Below are positions 45,301 to 55,280 of a stretch of DNA of 64,000 bases, piece by piece (the first letter of the stretch is position 1; the number at the start of each line of letters is the position of its first letter). The notes under the pieces are model-generated. The model ran no database searches and was not told the origin of the DNA. It was given only the letters and a program-made list of their open reading frames with translations. Made by a program: the position numbers and the translations under genes. The DNA comes from Rhinolophus ferrumequinum (taxonomy: Eukaryota; Chordata; Mammalia; Chiroptera; Rhinolophidae), in NCBI RefSeq assembly GCF_004115265.2, contig NC_046297.1:4150001-4214000 (forward strand). The letters run 5' to 3'.

Positions 45301-48263
45301 TCAATATTTGTATATATTGCAAAATAATCACCACAATGAGTCTAGTTAACATCTGTCCCCATACATAGTTACTGAATTTTTTTCTTACAATGAGAACTTT
45401 GCAGGTCTACTCTTTTAGCAACTTGCAAATATGCAGTACGGGTATTGTTACGCATGGTCACCATGCTGTACCTTACATCCCGTGACTGACTGATTTTATA
45501 ACTGGAAGTTTGTCTTCACCCATTTCACTAACCCCCTACCGCTGCCTCTAGCAACCACTTATCTGTTCTCTGGATGTATGAGCTCAGAGGTTTTTGTTTT
45601 TGGATTCCACACATAAGTGGAATAACCTCTTCTATCTTACCTGATTCTCGCTGCGGCTGCCAGGTTTGGTTCTGCGTATTTCCAGCCCCTCCCCTGCAGC
45701 TGGAGGTTATTCCTTATACTTCAAACAAGGCTGTGAAGTATAACATCACTGAGTATAACATATACTTCAAATAAGGCTGTGAAGTATAACATCACTGAGT
45801 TATAAGACAGACCTGATCCAAGAACAGCTAACAATCCAGCCTTATTTCTAGGTGAGTTGACTGAGGTTCAGAGAGGAAAGTGACTGCCTGAAAATACGCC
45901 GCTAGATGGCGATGTGATGGGGCCCGGCTTCCATACTGTTTCTCCAACATTAACTTTGGTTTTTGGAGTCAGGCCACTCCATGTGTGGTGTGGCCACTGC
46001 ATAGACTTTGTTCTAGGCTGTAAATCTGTGATCTGTGTAGTCAGGAGGAAAGTGAAAGAGAGGCATCGCTGTCAGGTCACCAGATGGTGCCCTTGAGGGA
46101 AGTGCAGGACGCTTAGAAAGCCCGCGGCCCGAGTGCCAGTCAGTAGCAGGACTTGAATGGTGGACAATAAAAGGGTCACGTTAGCACGAAAGGGCTGCGA
46201 GTGCTCGATACCTGTCACCTTCATTTCTCTGTGCCTGAACTCAAAAGTGAGCAGGGACTTCTAGCTCAGGATGTTCTCAAAAGTGTTACCAAGGAGAGGT
46301 GCAGATACACTGATTTCTTCCTCTGATCTTCTGCATTCATCTGATTCTTCAGTTTTTCAGTGTGAACTTGGAAGCATTACTTATACAAAAAAAGTGCAAC
46401 TGAAGAGATTCATAATTTGAGTTTGAGTCTAACAGGTTTCTAATTAGGAGATGACATTTAGGAGGCAAAGTAAACCATGATAGGTCCATTTCCCTTGTGT
46501 AAGTTCTGGGGGCTCGTTTAGATGAAACTCACTGTGTCTGTTTACTTCTACATTTTCTGCCATCGTGGTTGAGGGAGTAATTTCATCACAAACAGTTCCT
46601 CTTTATTGAGGCTCCTTTATGTGCCAGACCCTCCGCTGGCTGTTCCGTGTCTCCTGCTCATAGTCCTTACGACTGTGGGCCCAGGGAAGTGGGTGTACCC
46701 ATTTTGATGACAAGAAAGCAACAACTTGAAGAAGAAACTTTTTCAAATTACAGTTTTTAAGCAGCTGTGCAGGGCAGCAAACTCAGATCTTTGTGATACC
46801 AAAGACAGTCCTTTCTCCTGGGCTTAGACAACTGTGAATATACATGCATGCCGTGATAGTAGAATTAGAGTATTTTCTTCAGTTTTTCTCCCAGAAAACA
46901 TCATGGTTTTAATGTTTATCTTACTAAATTGCCTTGTGAGGAGTGTTGGTCATTTATGCAGTGCACCATGGTAGTTAGATTTTATGTATTCTTAATTTAA
47001 CATTAGATAATGACCTTTTGTTTTACATGCATCCTCTAGATTGGTTCCATTATCTTAGTCAACACTTAAAGTAACCTGAAGTTCAGGAGGAATACCTTAT
47101 TTGAAAGACTTCTCTTTTCACATCTCACTTTGAATGCTGTTCGTTAGGATCCGAGGCGTTGGAACGGCAGCTGTTAACATGTGCCTTGTGGCCAGTGGGG
47201 TCGCAGACGCGTATTATGAAATGGGCATCCACTGCTGGGACATGGCGGGAGCTGGCATCATTGTCACCGAAGCTGGTGGCGTACTAATGGACGTGACAGG
47301 TAGAGTGATGGGGCAGTAAAACACTGTTCTCGCCACATCTGTTGCACTTCCCTCCATACATAACATTTTTCTTTGAATGTTTGGCGTATGTTGTACTTCA
47401 ACTCTTAAAGGCAAAGGAAGCCCTGCAATTTCCTAGAGAATCAAACACTGGGTGGGGAATAGAGGCAAGGAAAGGGTAGATGCTCAGGGTGGTCTGGGGT
47501 TCATAACGGTAAGTGGCTAAACCTCTTCAAGTGTGAGGAGCGGGGGCTCTTGAGAGGCTATAGGAAAAGTCTAGAAGATTCCTGAACCTGCAGATTGTAC
47601 CAGGAGCCCCGGGGATGGTGACTGGTAGTTGAGGACGGACCTCCTCCTTGGGCCTGGAGAGGTTTAAATACTTTGAACTGATGGTGACATTTTTCATAGT
47701 GAAGGGTGAACCTGGGTTTATGGAAATTCACCAGTGGTCTGGGAGAAAGGCAACGAAGAAATAAAGAAATGGGAAGGAGAGCAGTATGAAAATGCACTGA
47801 AGTCAAATTGCCTGTCCATAGATTCCCAAACAGTAACGAGGTAATAAGAATAATAAAAGTGCACAAAAGAAGAAATAGAAAGAGAAAAGGTGACATTTTT
47901 TTAGACTGGTGTGCTTGAGACGCCCCTCCCCCTGAAACTGGGATTTACTGAAAAAAAGATGTTTGGAAACTCATTTATGTATTGCCAGCACTTTTATATA
48001 ATGGTTATGTGACAGAGTAGCTTTTAAAAAAGATAACTAAAAGTGTTAAAATACTAGGATTGACCGTAGTACATATCGCTATACTAGCTTTATAGAAATT
48101 ACTCTGGTACGAGATGTAACCATTTTCCATATTTGATTTGATTTTAGGTGGACCATTTGATTTGATGTCACGAAGAATAATTGCTGCAGGTAGTAAAACC
48201 TTAGCAGAAAGGATAGCCAAGGAAATTCAGATAGTACCTTTCCAAAGAGACGATGAAGATTAA
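36282..48263 (+). CDS. IMPA1: IMPA1, inositol monophosphatase 1 (8 coding exons)
   Basis: Coding exons: 36282-36344, 36706-36839, 38235-38339, 39847-39892, 42048-42156, 43457-43565, 47148-47299, 48148-48263. They join to 834 bases, 277 residues plus stop, equal to human IMPA1. The protein begins [20 protein letters not shown]. Magnesium and catalytic residues are present: E70 in GEES, D90 and D93 in [14 protein letters not shown], and D220 in HCWDMAGAG. It hydrolyses myo-inositol monophosphates to free inositol in the cytosol, feeding phosphatidylinositol synthesis, and is a lithium target. All junctions are GT-AG. The sequence differs from human at many positions but not at catalytic ones. 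No lesion; confidence in identity is near certain, exon edges were set by phase and splice signals. Confidence 0.97.
36706..36839 (+). CDS. IMPA1: IMPA1 coding exon, residues 22-65
   Basis: It encodes [20 protein letters not shown] through KEKYPSH. The acceptor is TTTTAG and the donor GTATTT. Confidence 0.95.
37425..37935 (+). mobile_element. ERVL/MaLR-type LTR fossil, sense, in IMPA1 intron
   Basis: GTTACCTATTGCTGCAGAGC, GACTTAGCAGCTCTAGATGA and CCACGTGGGCCTCCCCAGAG are blocks typical of old ERVL-related LTRs. No internal region is present, so it is a solo LTR or fragment. Family assignment beyond MaLR/ERVL is uncertain; it is ancient and non-coding. Confidence 0.55.
38235..38339 (+). CDS. 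IMPA1: IMPA1 active-site exon, residues 66-100
   Basis: It holds [11 protein letters not shown] with E70 and the family signature [14 protein letters not shown] with D90 and D93, the metal-binding core. Confidence 0.96.
38660..38905 (+). repeat. MIR SINE, sense
   Basis: GGCTTTGTGACCTTGGGCAG and GTTACTCACGCTTCTGAGGC are the conserved MIR core; the tail with AAGTATAATGCCTGCTACAG is also present. Confidence 0.8.
39435..39745 (-). repeat. L1M 3' UTR fragment, antisense
   Basis: A TCAGTTTCTTGGGGAGCC block and GTACACACTGTTCTGGG match the reverse complement of an old L1 3' UTR (the TATACACACTGTTCTGCA region). It is about 100 bases before the short IMPA1 exon. Confidence 0.55.
39847..39892 (+). CDS. 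IMPA1: IMPA1 short coding exon, residues 101-116
   Basis: This 46-base exon encodes [15 protein letters not shown]. It was placed by phase between the active-site exon and the next exon; acceptor TTAAAG, donor GTATGT. Confidence 0.94.
40530..41790 (-). repeat. L2 LINE fragments, antisense, in IMPA1 intron
   Basis: Purine-rich blocks such as GGTAGGAAGCCAGTGGCAGG and GAACTGGGTTATGTATGTGA follow the reverse L2 order. No reading frame is intact. The open stretch 40777-41412 on the minus strand is a remnant by-product. Confidence 0.55.
42048..42156 (+). CDS. IMPA1: IMPA1 coding exon, residues 117-152
   Basis: It encodes [20 protein letters not shown] and [15 protein letters not shown]. The acceptor is TCTGCAG and the donor GTGAGT. 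Confidence 0.95.
43457..43565 (+). CDS. IMPA1: IMPA1 coding exon, residues 153-188
   Basis: It encodes [20 protein letters not shown] through LLCIPIHG. The acceptor is TTCTAG, the donor GTAAGC. Confidence 0.95.
43690..45240 (-). mobile_element. Old L1 LINE, antisense, in IMPA1 intron
   Basis: The left part is a reverse L1M 3' UTR (CCTTTAGCCAGATTTCACCC, TTTATTTCCTAAAAGTGGGG, TTAGCTGTCATGTGTCCTTA). The right part from about 44280 is reverse ORF2 sequence (CATGGTCAGTTTTTTTGAAA, TTCCATATGCACTGGGAAAA, TTCAAGTCTTCTGTTATCAG). The parts between are deleted or unrecognisable. Many stops; no usable frame. Confidence 0.7.
45250..45660 (-). repeat. L1M 3' UTR fragment, antisense
   Basis: TTTTATTGAGGTGTAATTGA followed by GAGTCTAGTTAACATCTGTC and CACCCATTTCACTAACCCCC fits a second L1M 3' end, abutting the previous L1. 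Confidence 0.65.
45716..45801 (+). repeat. 46-bp tandem duplication
   Basis: ATACTTCAAACAAGGCTGTG at 45716 recurs at 45762 with one C-to-T change (TCAAAT). Both copies continue with AAGTATAACATCACTGAG. Confidence 0.88.
45835..45960 (-). repeat. MIR SINE, antisense, containing a CTCF-like motif
   Basis: GACTGAGGTTCAGAGAGGAA and CGCCGCTAGATGGCGATG correspond to the reverse MIR core. CCGCTAGATGGCGA at 45899-45912 also matches the CTCF core at 13 of 14 positions. Confidence 0.6.
46595..46830 (-). repeat. MIR SINE, antisense, diverged
   Basis: TTTATGTGCCAGACCCTCCG, CCATTTTGATGACAAGAAAG and CAGGGCAGCAAACTCAGATC follow the reverse MIR order. Confidence 0.55.
47148..47299 (+). CDS. IMPA1: IMPA1 coding exon, residues 189-239
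   Basis: It contains the second IMPase signature, [15 protein letters not shown], with D220. The acceptor is TTCGTTAG and the donor GTAGAG. Confidence 0.96.
48148..48263 (+). CDS. IMPA1: IMPA1 last coding exon with stop
   Basis: It encodes [20 protein letters not shown] through QRDDED and the TAA at 48261-48263. Confidence 0.96.
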
Positions 48264-49118
48264 ATCCAAGCACCGACATATTCAGTCACAGCGGCATCCT
48301 CTCCCCAGATTGGCTGACGCACTGATGATGTCACAAAATTGAGGTCCTTTGTTTCAGTTGTATAGTAGGATTGGTTTAAATTGTCTTTGATGTCCAGACT
48401 GAAAAAATTGCTACTTGTTGCATATTTTACTAAGACTAGTATGCCAGAATAGATGAAATGTTTGTTTCATCGTTTTAAAACATTTTGTGTGTAAGAATGG
48501 ACTTTGGGGAAAATACGCAGGCAGTTGATGAGATGCAACTGAAATACCAATTGCTATTATTTCTGTATGAGCCTCTGAAATTTTGGCTTATTATTTATGT
48601 ACATAAGCATTCTTAATTAGAAAGTTATCATTTTGAAAAAAAATTTCTCTTTAGATTCAAAAGCCATATTTTATTGGATTTGTAAGAAGTATAAGGAGTA
48701 CTTCCTAAACCAAGGTTTCTTTCTTTGCAGAGAGCCTTGTTTTATGTGTCAGCGTACATGTCACACCCAGCACAGTACCTGACAAATAGCAATCTAAAAA
48801 CAAGCGTTGAAAGAATGAATATTTTGAAGGTAGCAATTCCTAGTTATAACAGATAAATAAAGTAATGAGTTCACCATCCTGTACTTTTACTTCAGGTTTT
48901 GAGGTAAAAATGACCTAGTCATCCTTTTTATATTTCACATCAGCATTTTTTTTCACATTTCATTCCCGTACCATTTCAGTGACCACATGGCCAGCTAGCA
49001 TTCATTGCTGTGGGCCTCTCTGCAGTGAATGTGTTTGCAGGACATTGTTGCAGTATTTGTTTGGATTCCTTTAAAAGTCTGTGTGTTCAGCCTGATCTGA
49101 TTAAACCCCAGCAGCCTA

Positions 49119-49261
49119 CCGTGTTTCCCTGAAAATAAGACCGCTCTTATATTAATTTTTGCTCCAAAAGATGCATTAGGATTTATGTTCAGGGGATGTC
49201 ATCCTGAAAAGTCGTGCTAGGGCTTATTTTCCGGTTAGGTCTTATTTTCGGGGAAACACGG
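49119..49261. mobile_element. Tc1/mariner-type MITE, copy 3 (143 bp)
   Basis: The left end is CCGTGTTTCCCTGAAAATAA and the right end is its near-complement, with TA on both flanks. It keeps the TTTTTGCTCCAAAAGATGCA block. The internal sequence differs from copies 1 and 2 by deletion and a GGGCTTATTTTCCGG segment. Confidence 0.82.
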
Positions 49262-49724
49262 TAGAACTTGGCAGGTGCACTGCATTGACAATACTGTTCA
49301 TTTCTTCTCAGATTCCTTATTTAACTTCGTTGCCACTGGTTTCTCTTCAGCCTTTAAATATTCCTTAATCGTTTGGGGCTTATCAAACTGAAAAAGAAAA
49401 TTGTTCTGGTTCATAGATACTTTTAAAGATTGATTTATTGCCTAGCCTTGCCCTTGGCATGTGAACAGACTATGAAGTTGTGTTACAGGCTTACGTGAGC
49501 TTTGTAGTTCAGGAAACAGCAAATGCTTCTGTAGTTTTCAAGAGAGGGAGTGTCTTACTGTGCTGCAGTATTTGTTACATCTAGCGCATTAACTATATAT
49601 GATACTAAGGTTTGAGTATTAGAATTCTGTATTTGTGCTGTTGGTCCCGTGCAGTATAAACATCTCATTCTGTGTTATTCTAAGACAGGTTGTTTTTGCA
49701 ATTAATTTAATTAAGACTATCATG

Positions 49725-49742
49725 AATAAAATTTTAAATAAA
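49725..49742 (+). terminator. IMPA1: Distal IMPA1 poly(A) signals (two AATAAA)
   Basis: Two AATAAA hexamers 12 bases apart are followed within about 40 bases by T/GT-rich sequence. They would close a 3' UTR of about 1.5 kb. Confidence 0.6.
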
Positions 49743-49849
49743 AAGTAGAATTGAAATTTTCATTATTAAGGTTTGTAGTTTGGACTACTTTTTTTGTTTG
49801 TCCCTTTTAATAACTCATAAAACATTTGCCTTGATATGAAATGTTAATA

Positions 49850-50060
49850 TTGAACATTTGTTGAGCACAGTACCAGGCATTATGCTAAGCCCTGGCCATC
49901 TGTGATCATATGTAATCCCCACAGTAACCCAGCAGAGGTGCTTATCCTCCTTTCACGGGGTTATTTAATTACCCCAATTTCCCTGCTCAAGATGACACAA
50001 ACAGGCAGTGAACTCACGTGGAGACACAGCTGGAGTCCACAGTCATAACCCGTTACCAGT
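49850..50060 (-). repeat. MIR-family SINE, antisense
   Basis: TTGAGCACAGTACCAGGCAT, TATGTAATCCCCACAGTAAC and GATGACACAAACAGGCAGTG follow the reverse MIR/MIR3 order. Confidence 0.6.
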
Positions 50061-50376
50061 GGTCCTCGCTTGGCCGCACAGGAGACTCTCCTGGGACTTT
50101 GTACGACTCCACCCAAGGGAATCCGATTTCCTCAGTCTGCAGCGTGGTCTTCTACATTTGTTTAAGGCAGTCGGAATTGAGAACGATTTACTACACTATG
50201 CAACTTCTCAGAAGCACCTGATTTCTTAGAAGCAGCCTCCGCCCTCCACAAGCCTCAGGGCTTCCCCGTACAATTAGGTACCTTAAAATGGAAATGGGGT
50301 TTTGAGTCATCTCTTTGCCACGCTGGGAGCCCGATTTGAAAATTACTGTACCGGCCTCTTTTATTTCCACATATTA

Positions 50377-50390
50377 CCACTAGATGGCAA
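50377..50390 (+). promoter_or_regulatory. CTCF-like motif
   Basis: CCACTAGATGGCAA matches the CTCF core at 13 of 14 positions by hand. It lies 600 bases past the probable IMPA1 3' end. Confidence 0.4.
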
Positions 50391-50758
50391 ACTACACATA
50401 GAGAATCATCTTACGTTAAGTATTTTCATCTCTGAAAGCGTTTCATTTTTCCTTCAGGTAACCTTACTAACCAATATTCGAGTTTAATCATGTTAGTATT
50501 GAAATCAGGGTAGTTTTTTTCATAAATTGAATTACTCTGTTGTGGGTCAACTCATATTCCCTTTAGCAGAGCCTTAGGTGTCCTGTATATACTGTGGCCT
50601 AGATTTTAGTCATCTTCCAGCTTTAGCTTTAAAAAGGATTCATTAATCATAAACATAAAATGAAACGTTTTTATTTTGTTACATAGTGAGAACACTTTTC
50701 CACCAATAGATTTCAATGTCCCTGTCCAATAGGGGGTGTGATGCATCGCCACCCGTGC

Positions 50759-50772
50759 TCGGCAGGGGGCGC
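50759..50772 (+). promoter_or_regulatory. CTCF-like motif, strong core
   Basis: TCGGCAGGGGGCGC matches 13 of 14 core positions, including the AGGGGGCGC block, in a locally CpG-rich patch. Confidence 0.5.
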
Positions 50773-51129
50773 CGACACAACAGGCCCGCTTTTCCTCTTC
50801 CTTAGAACCTGTTGGCTTGGGTCGTGGACGTGCAGTGGTGAGACGCGTGAGGAACCATGTACGAGTATGTTAATGTGGCCATTGACTTAGGGTCTCACAA
50901 CCGGCAAAGCGCCTTCACACTCCTGACCTCAGAGTGCGCGCCACTCCGTGTCGGCGAATTCGGGCCGCCAAGCGGCTTCGTCGGTGGAGCTGCTTGGCTG
51001 CTCGGAGAAGCAGTGGGGCTCTCCATTCTAAATTTCTTTCACTTAGGTTTTCAGGGGTTAAGTAATGAATTCCTTTCTCCGACCTTACACATGATGAAAG
51101 ATGTGATCGGAGAGACTTAGAGGTTCAAG

Positions 51130-51760
51130 TAACATTTCTAAATGCAAATAAATGGTCTCCAGTTTAATGGCTCTACAAATCTCAGTCCAAATTCCTTAAT
51201 GTGCATTCCAAGGCCATTCATGATCTGACCCGTCTCCTGTCAGCATTTTCATCCTCAGCCCCACATACCGCATGTAGAGGTCAGATGGGAGTTCTTTCAT
51301 CTTCAGCAGCATAGGTACCTCGTCTGTCTCAGGAATGTTCACTACAAGCTGGGTGGCGGTTTTTTGTTTTGTTTTGTTTTTGTAGCATTCTTAACTTGCA
51401 TTCTGAAGCCCATCCCAACCCATGTTTAACCCACTTGCACATACTTAACATTCTGCCTGTACATATTAGGTGTTAGCTCTCAGCTTACATGTAACATCCT
51501 CCAAGAAGCCTTGCCTGACCACCCAGGTGTGATTTTCTAGCCTCTCTTGAGTGTTCTGCATTTCCTCACTCAGACTACTTACCGTGTTATGTTAGAATCA
51601 CCATTTTCCTTGTCTGTGAAGATAAGACTGCAAAGACCACGGAGGCTTTTTAGTTTGTCTTGGATTCTCCTCATCTGGCTCAGTGCTTGGCAAAAACCAA
51701 GTCCTCCTGAGAGATGTATTGAATGAGTGAGGTCCCTACATCTAATAGCACCCTCTTAGG
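51130..51760 (+). repeat. L2 LINE 3' region, sense
   Basis: CCAAGGCCATTCATGATCTG, CTTGCCTGACCACCCAGG and TTGGCAAAAACCAAGTCC blocks, ending GTATTGAATGAGTGA, give a fairly long L2 3' end. No frame survives. Confidence 0.75.
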
Positions 51761-54180
51761 CACTTTTGTACCCAGGTTTGATAGCAGTTACTTTATGCAC
51801 ACGTACAAATAACAAATTGTCTAAAACCAGGCCAACTTGTCCATTTCCTAGAAAAAAAGACCATCTCATCTTGTTCTTGATTTATTTAAAAAATAAAACA
51901 TGTATGGAGCATCACCAAAGTCTTTTAGATCCAAGGTGACAAGAGGTGAAATGTGAAAAATATAATAAAATTTGAGTTTCTTCTGCCAAATTGAAATGAA
52001 TGGAACTACACAATCACACACTAGATGATGGGTCCACTGAAAACAGGTCTTCACAAAGATTAATTTCCATAAAGAGACACTCACTTCTATTGCCCTCCCT
52101 CTGCCTCCTCTGTCTGATTCAAACCCGGAGGATGATGCAATTCCTGAAGAATATAAAAGAAAGGATTACTAGCTTTCTTCAAAACCATATTAGAGTTTGT
52201 AGCCACGCCTCAGTTCTGACATAACCGACTCTTAATACTTTGCTGACACATTTACAAAGGGGTTCTTAATTTTTGCCTTGATTCAAAGATAATGGGATTG
52301 AGTAGATATAAAATCTTTCTTAGTTCCTATCCTGGCTAAAGCCAAACTGGCAAAAATCAAGTTCCTGGAGAACATGATTTTTGCACCCTCTTGACCAAAT
52401 CTCCACATAATTAATTTCATATCACTATGTAAAAGCCGCTCATGGAGGTTATTACAAGCAACAGCCCGAGGACCCCTGAAACGCTTCTTGACTCTCTGCA
52501 GGAATGTTCACTATATTCCACAAGGTCCTCTTGTCATTCCCTGGGAGAAGGTCCTGTGTGATCTTAATATCAAAAATAATGGTTCTGAGAACTTGGTTTT
52601 CCTTTATCTGAGAGATCAAGGGGAATGTGTAAAGATCATAAATTCCAGGATCTCACCCCAGATCTATAGAATTTGAAATTCTGTTGGGCCTGAGGGATTC
52701 TAGTTTTATAAGCTCTTCAAGTGACTCAGGTGCACACAAACGTTGGGGAATCCCGCTTATAGATGACAATTATATATAACTGAGTAGGTTTCTCTTCAAA
52801 TGTGGCCATGGGAAAGCTTAGGGGCAAATTTATGGTTCCCTGGTAGCAGGTGTATAGATCATTATATATTATGATTTTTAATTCTTTTCCTGTCCTGTGT
52901 TTTCATGTTTGGTTTGTATTTATTTCTTCTTTCAGCTCTCTTCTAATTTAAATTCTTGTCATACTGCATATCCACCTAAGCCATCTTAAATCTTTTTGGA
53001 ACATGACATGAAACAAGGTAGCCAGACAAATACGTAAATAATTTTTACACTCCGCTTCTGTAGAGAAAAATACATTCTTGGCACTTGGTGCCACGTAAGC
53101 ACCCTTGGCTGACGTCAAGAAAGCTGTGTGTGTGTGTCTGTGTACACGTTACGTGTACTCACTGATGCTAGGGAAAGTGAAGGTCATGTAAGTACTTCTG
53201 TTCATCAGGGAATGATTTTGACATTTTTCTATCAAAAGGCAGCTGTACTTCCTTGTTGCTCTAAATTCACATCTGAAACAATAATGGGGGTGTTTTGAGG
53301 GGACTACCCCTTTCCCGGTGTGGTGTCCTTTCTTGCTTGTCCCTGAACCTTTCCACCTGAACCCCTGTATTGTTTTCTATTACTAGCTAGTGAACCCCCA
53401 CCAAGGCAGTGACTGACAGGGGCTTTAGAGAGTAAGTCTCAGAATTACTGAGCCTGAAGGGGATGCATAGATTGTTGTGAAATGTTTCAGGGAGAGGCAA
53501 TGCACTATCTGCCTTTGTGTCTGTACCACAACCACTGTGCCCGTGAGAATCACTAGTAACAGGTGAAGCCTGAGAATACGACCACGTGGGAAACTCTGTT
53601 CTCTACCTAAGTGACCGGCCGTGTGTCTCGCAGGGAGAACCAGACTTTGTTCTCTTGCTTCCTCTCCTCCGTCATTTCCAGGAGGAATCTGCTGTGATGA
53701 CCATAGATTGGGGGGACATCGCAGCTAAGTGACCTGAGGCAGCCATTAAGGGACACAGCCTGACACTGGCTCCATCTCAGAAACAGGTGTGCGGCTGACA
53801 GGCTTCCCCGTACCTGCTGGGCTCTCACTTTGGGAATATCTACTTGTCACACAGCCCATCTGTTCTGAAACGTAAGTGACGCTAGGCTTCACCATACTGA
53901 GATCAGCTTTATAATAATTGGGTAAGAATAGGGTCATTTTGGTCTAACTGGAAACCCTAGAGTCTGATACGTCCAGTTGGGAAATGTTTTCAGTGCTCTG
54001 CATGTCAGCACAGTACTTGTCAAACTGCTGCGAAATTGGAGACAAGCTTAAAGCAAAAGACCCACCTGAAGACAAGGTTCTCCAGTTCAGCCAACACAGG
54101 AGGCCCGGGTCCGTGTGGGGCGTGGGCCAGACATCGCAGGGGTCCCGACACAGAAGACGATACCCAGAGTTAATGAGATG
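51761..54180. other. Unassigned intergenic sequence
   Basis: I see no gene or repeat I can name, apart from a short GT run at 53126-53140. Confidence 0.6.
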
Positions 54181-55280
54181 ACAAGGGCCAGCATTTAGTG
54201 AGCACTGGCCAGTTCAGATCCAGAATTCAACTTCATCTGCAGAAGTGGAGCATTACTCACTTCTTACAAATCAGAACTAAATCCAGGATGGATAAGGAAC
54301 TGGCCACAGCCATGTAGAGAGCTGTTAGAATCCGAAGCTGCTGCTTTTCCCACACTGCGGGGCCACCTCCAGCAGGGGTGTGGGGTGTGAGTGTGTAACA
54401 AGACATGCAAATCAATAGCTATAATACCAAGAAGAAGAAAATACAGAAAATATGATGGGAGATAGACACGACACTCTGCTGTAAAGATTTGGAGGAAAAC
54501 GCTCTCACTTAGGAGGGGTTGGAGAATTGGCTTGTGAATTGAGCTAAAGGCCTTAACGGATGGATGGAATTGGGAAAGACGGAGTTGCGTGGCATACCAG
54601 GGAGAAGAAACAGCATGAGGAAATAGCTGGATACTGGGAAGGACTGGTTAGTTTGGGAAAGGACGCAGACTCCCGTGCAGTGAGCATGTAGGATCTATCT
54701 AAGGGCCCATCAGGAGGACCCCACAGTGGGGGGCCCTGGATGCCCGGCTGGCCTGGGGGCTCCTCTCTCGTTTGCTGGTGGACTCTGCACGGTTGTTGGG
54801 CAGCAGAGAGATCGACAACCGTCACACGGAGAGGACACATAGCAGATTGCTTACGGGAGTGGAAGTGGACAGCAGGGCGGCCAGTTTTGACCTTTAAAGA
54901 AGCCCAAGAAAGGATCAGAGAGGACAGCGTGGCCGGGAGCAGCAGAAGCTCACAGGAGAAGGCAGGTCTGCAGCCCGTTGTGGCGACATCGATGTGAGGA
55001 CCTTGGCTCTGATTAGCGAGATGAGAAGCAGAGGCAGAGATGGGTTCAGTACGGGACACGTTGAGCTTCAAGTAAGAATAGGAAACCCAGGTAAAGATGC
55101 CCAGAGAGCACTTAGCATAGCCACACAGAGTTCAGAAAGGGAGCCTTTGTACACGGCGAGACCCCTGCACAGAGGAGACAGTGCACATTCCAGGAGAGGA
55201 GGTACTTGCAGGAAAGCAGAAGGAAGAGGTCAGAGAGAAAGGGTTCCCCTGGCAGGGTCTTTGTAGGGTGTGGGTCCAGC
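54180..55280 (-). repeat. L2-like LINE fragments, antisense, diverged
   Basis: The stretch opens with CATTTAGTGAGCACTGGCC and continues with purine-rich blocks (GGAGAAGAAACAGCATGAGG, GCAGTGAGCATGTAGGATCT) that resemble reverse L2. Its long open stretches on both strands are composition effects. Confidence 0.5.

Larger units (their letters stand above)
48264..49760 (+). other. IMPA1: IMPA1 3' UTR (probable long form)
   Basis: Poly(A) signals AATAAA occur at 48856-48861, 49725-49730 and 49737-49742. The last pair is followed by a strong GT/T-rich element (GTTTGTAGTTTGGACTACTT, then TTTTTTTGTTTGT), so the long 3' UTR of about 1.5 kb is the better guess, with a 0.6-kb form possible. MITE copy 3 lies within the long form. 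Confidence 0.6.

Noticed and set aside
54553-55071. 172-codon minus-strand open stretch
   Set aside because: It lies in antisense L2-like sequence with no recognisable protein; chance frame.
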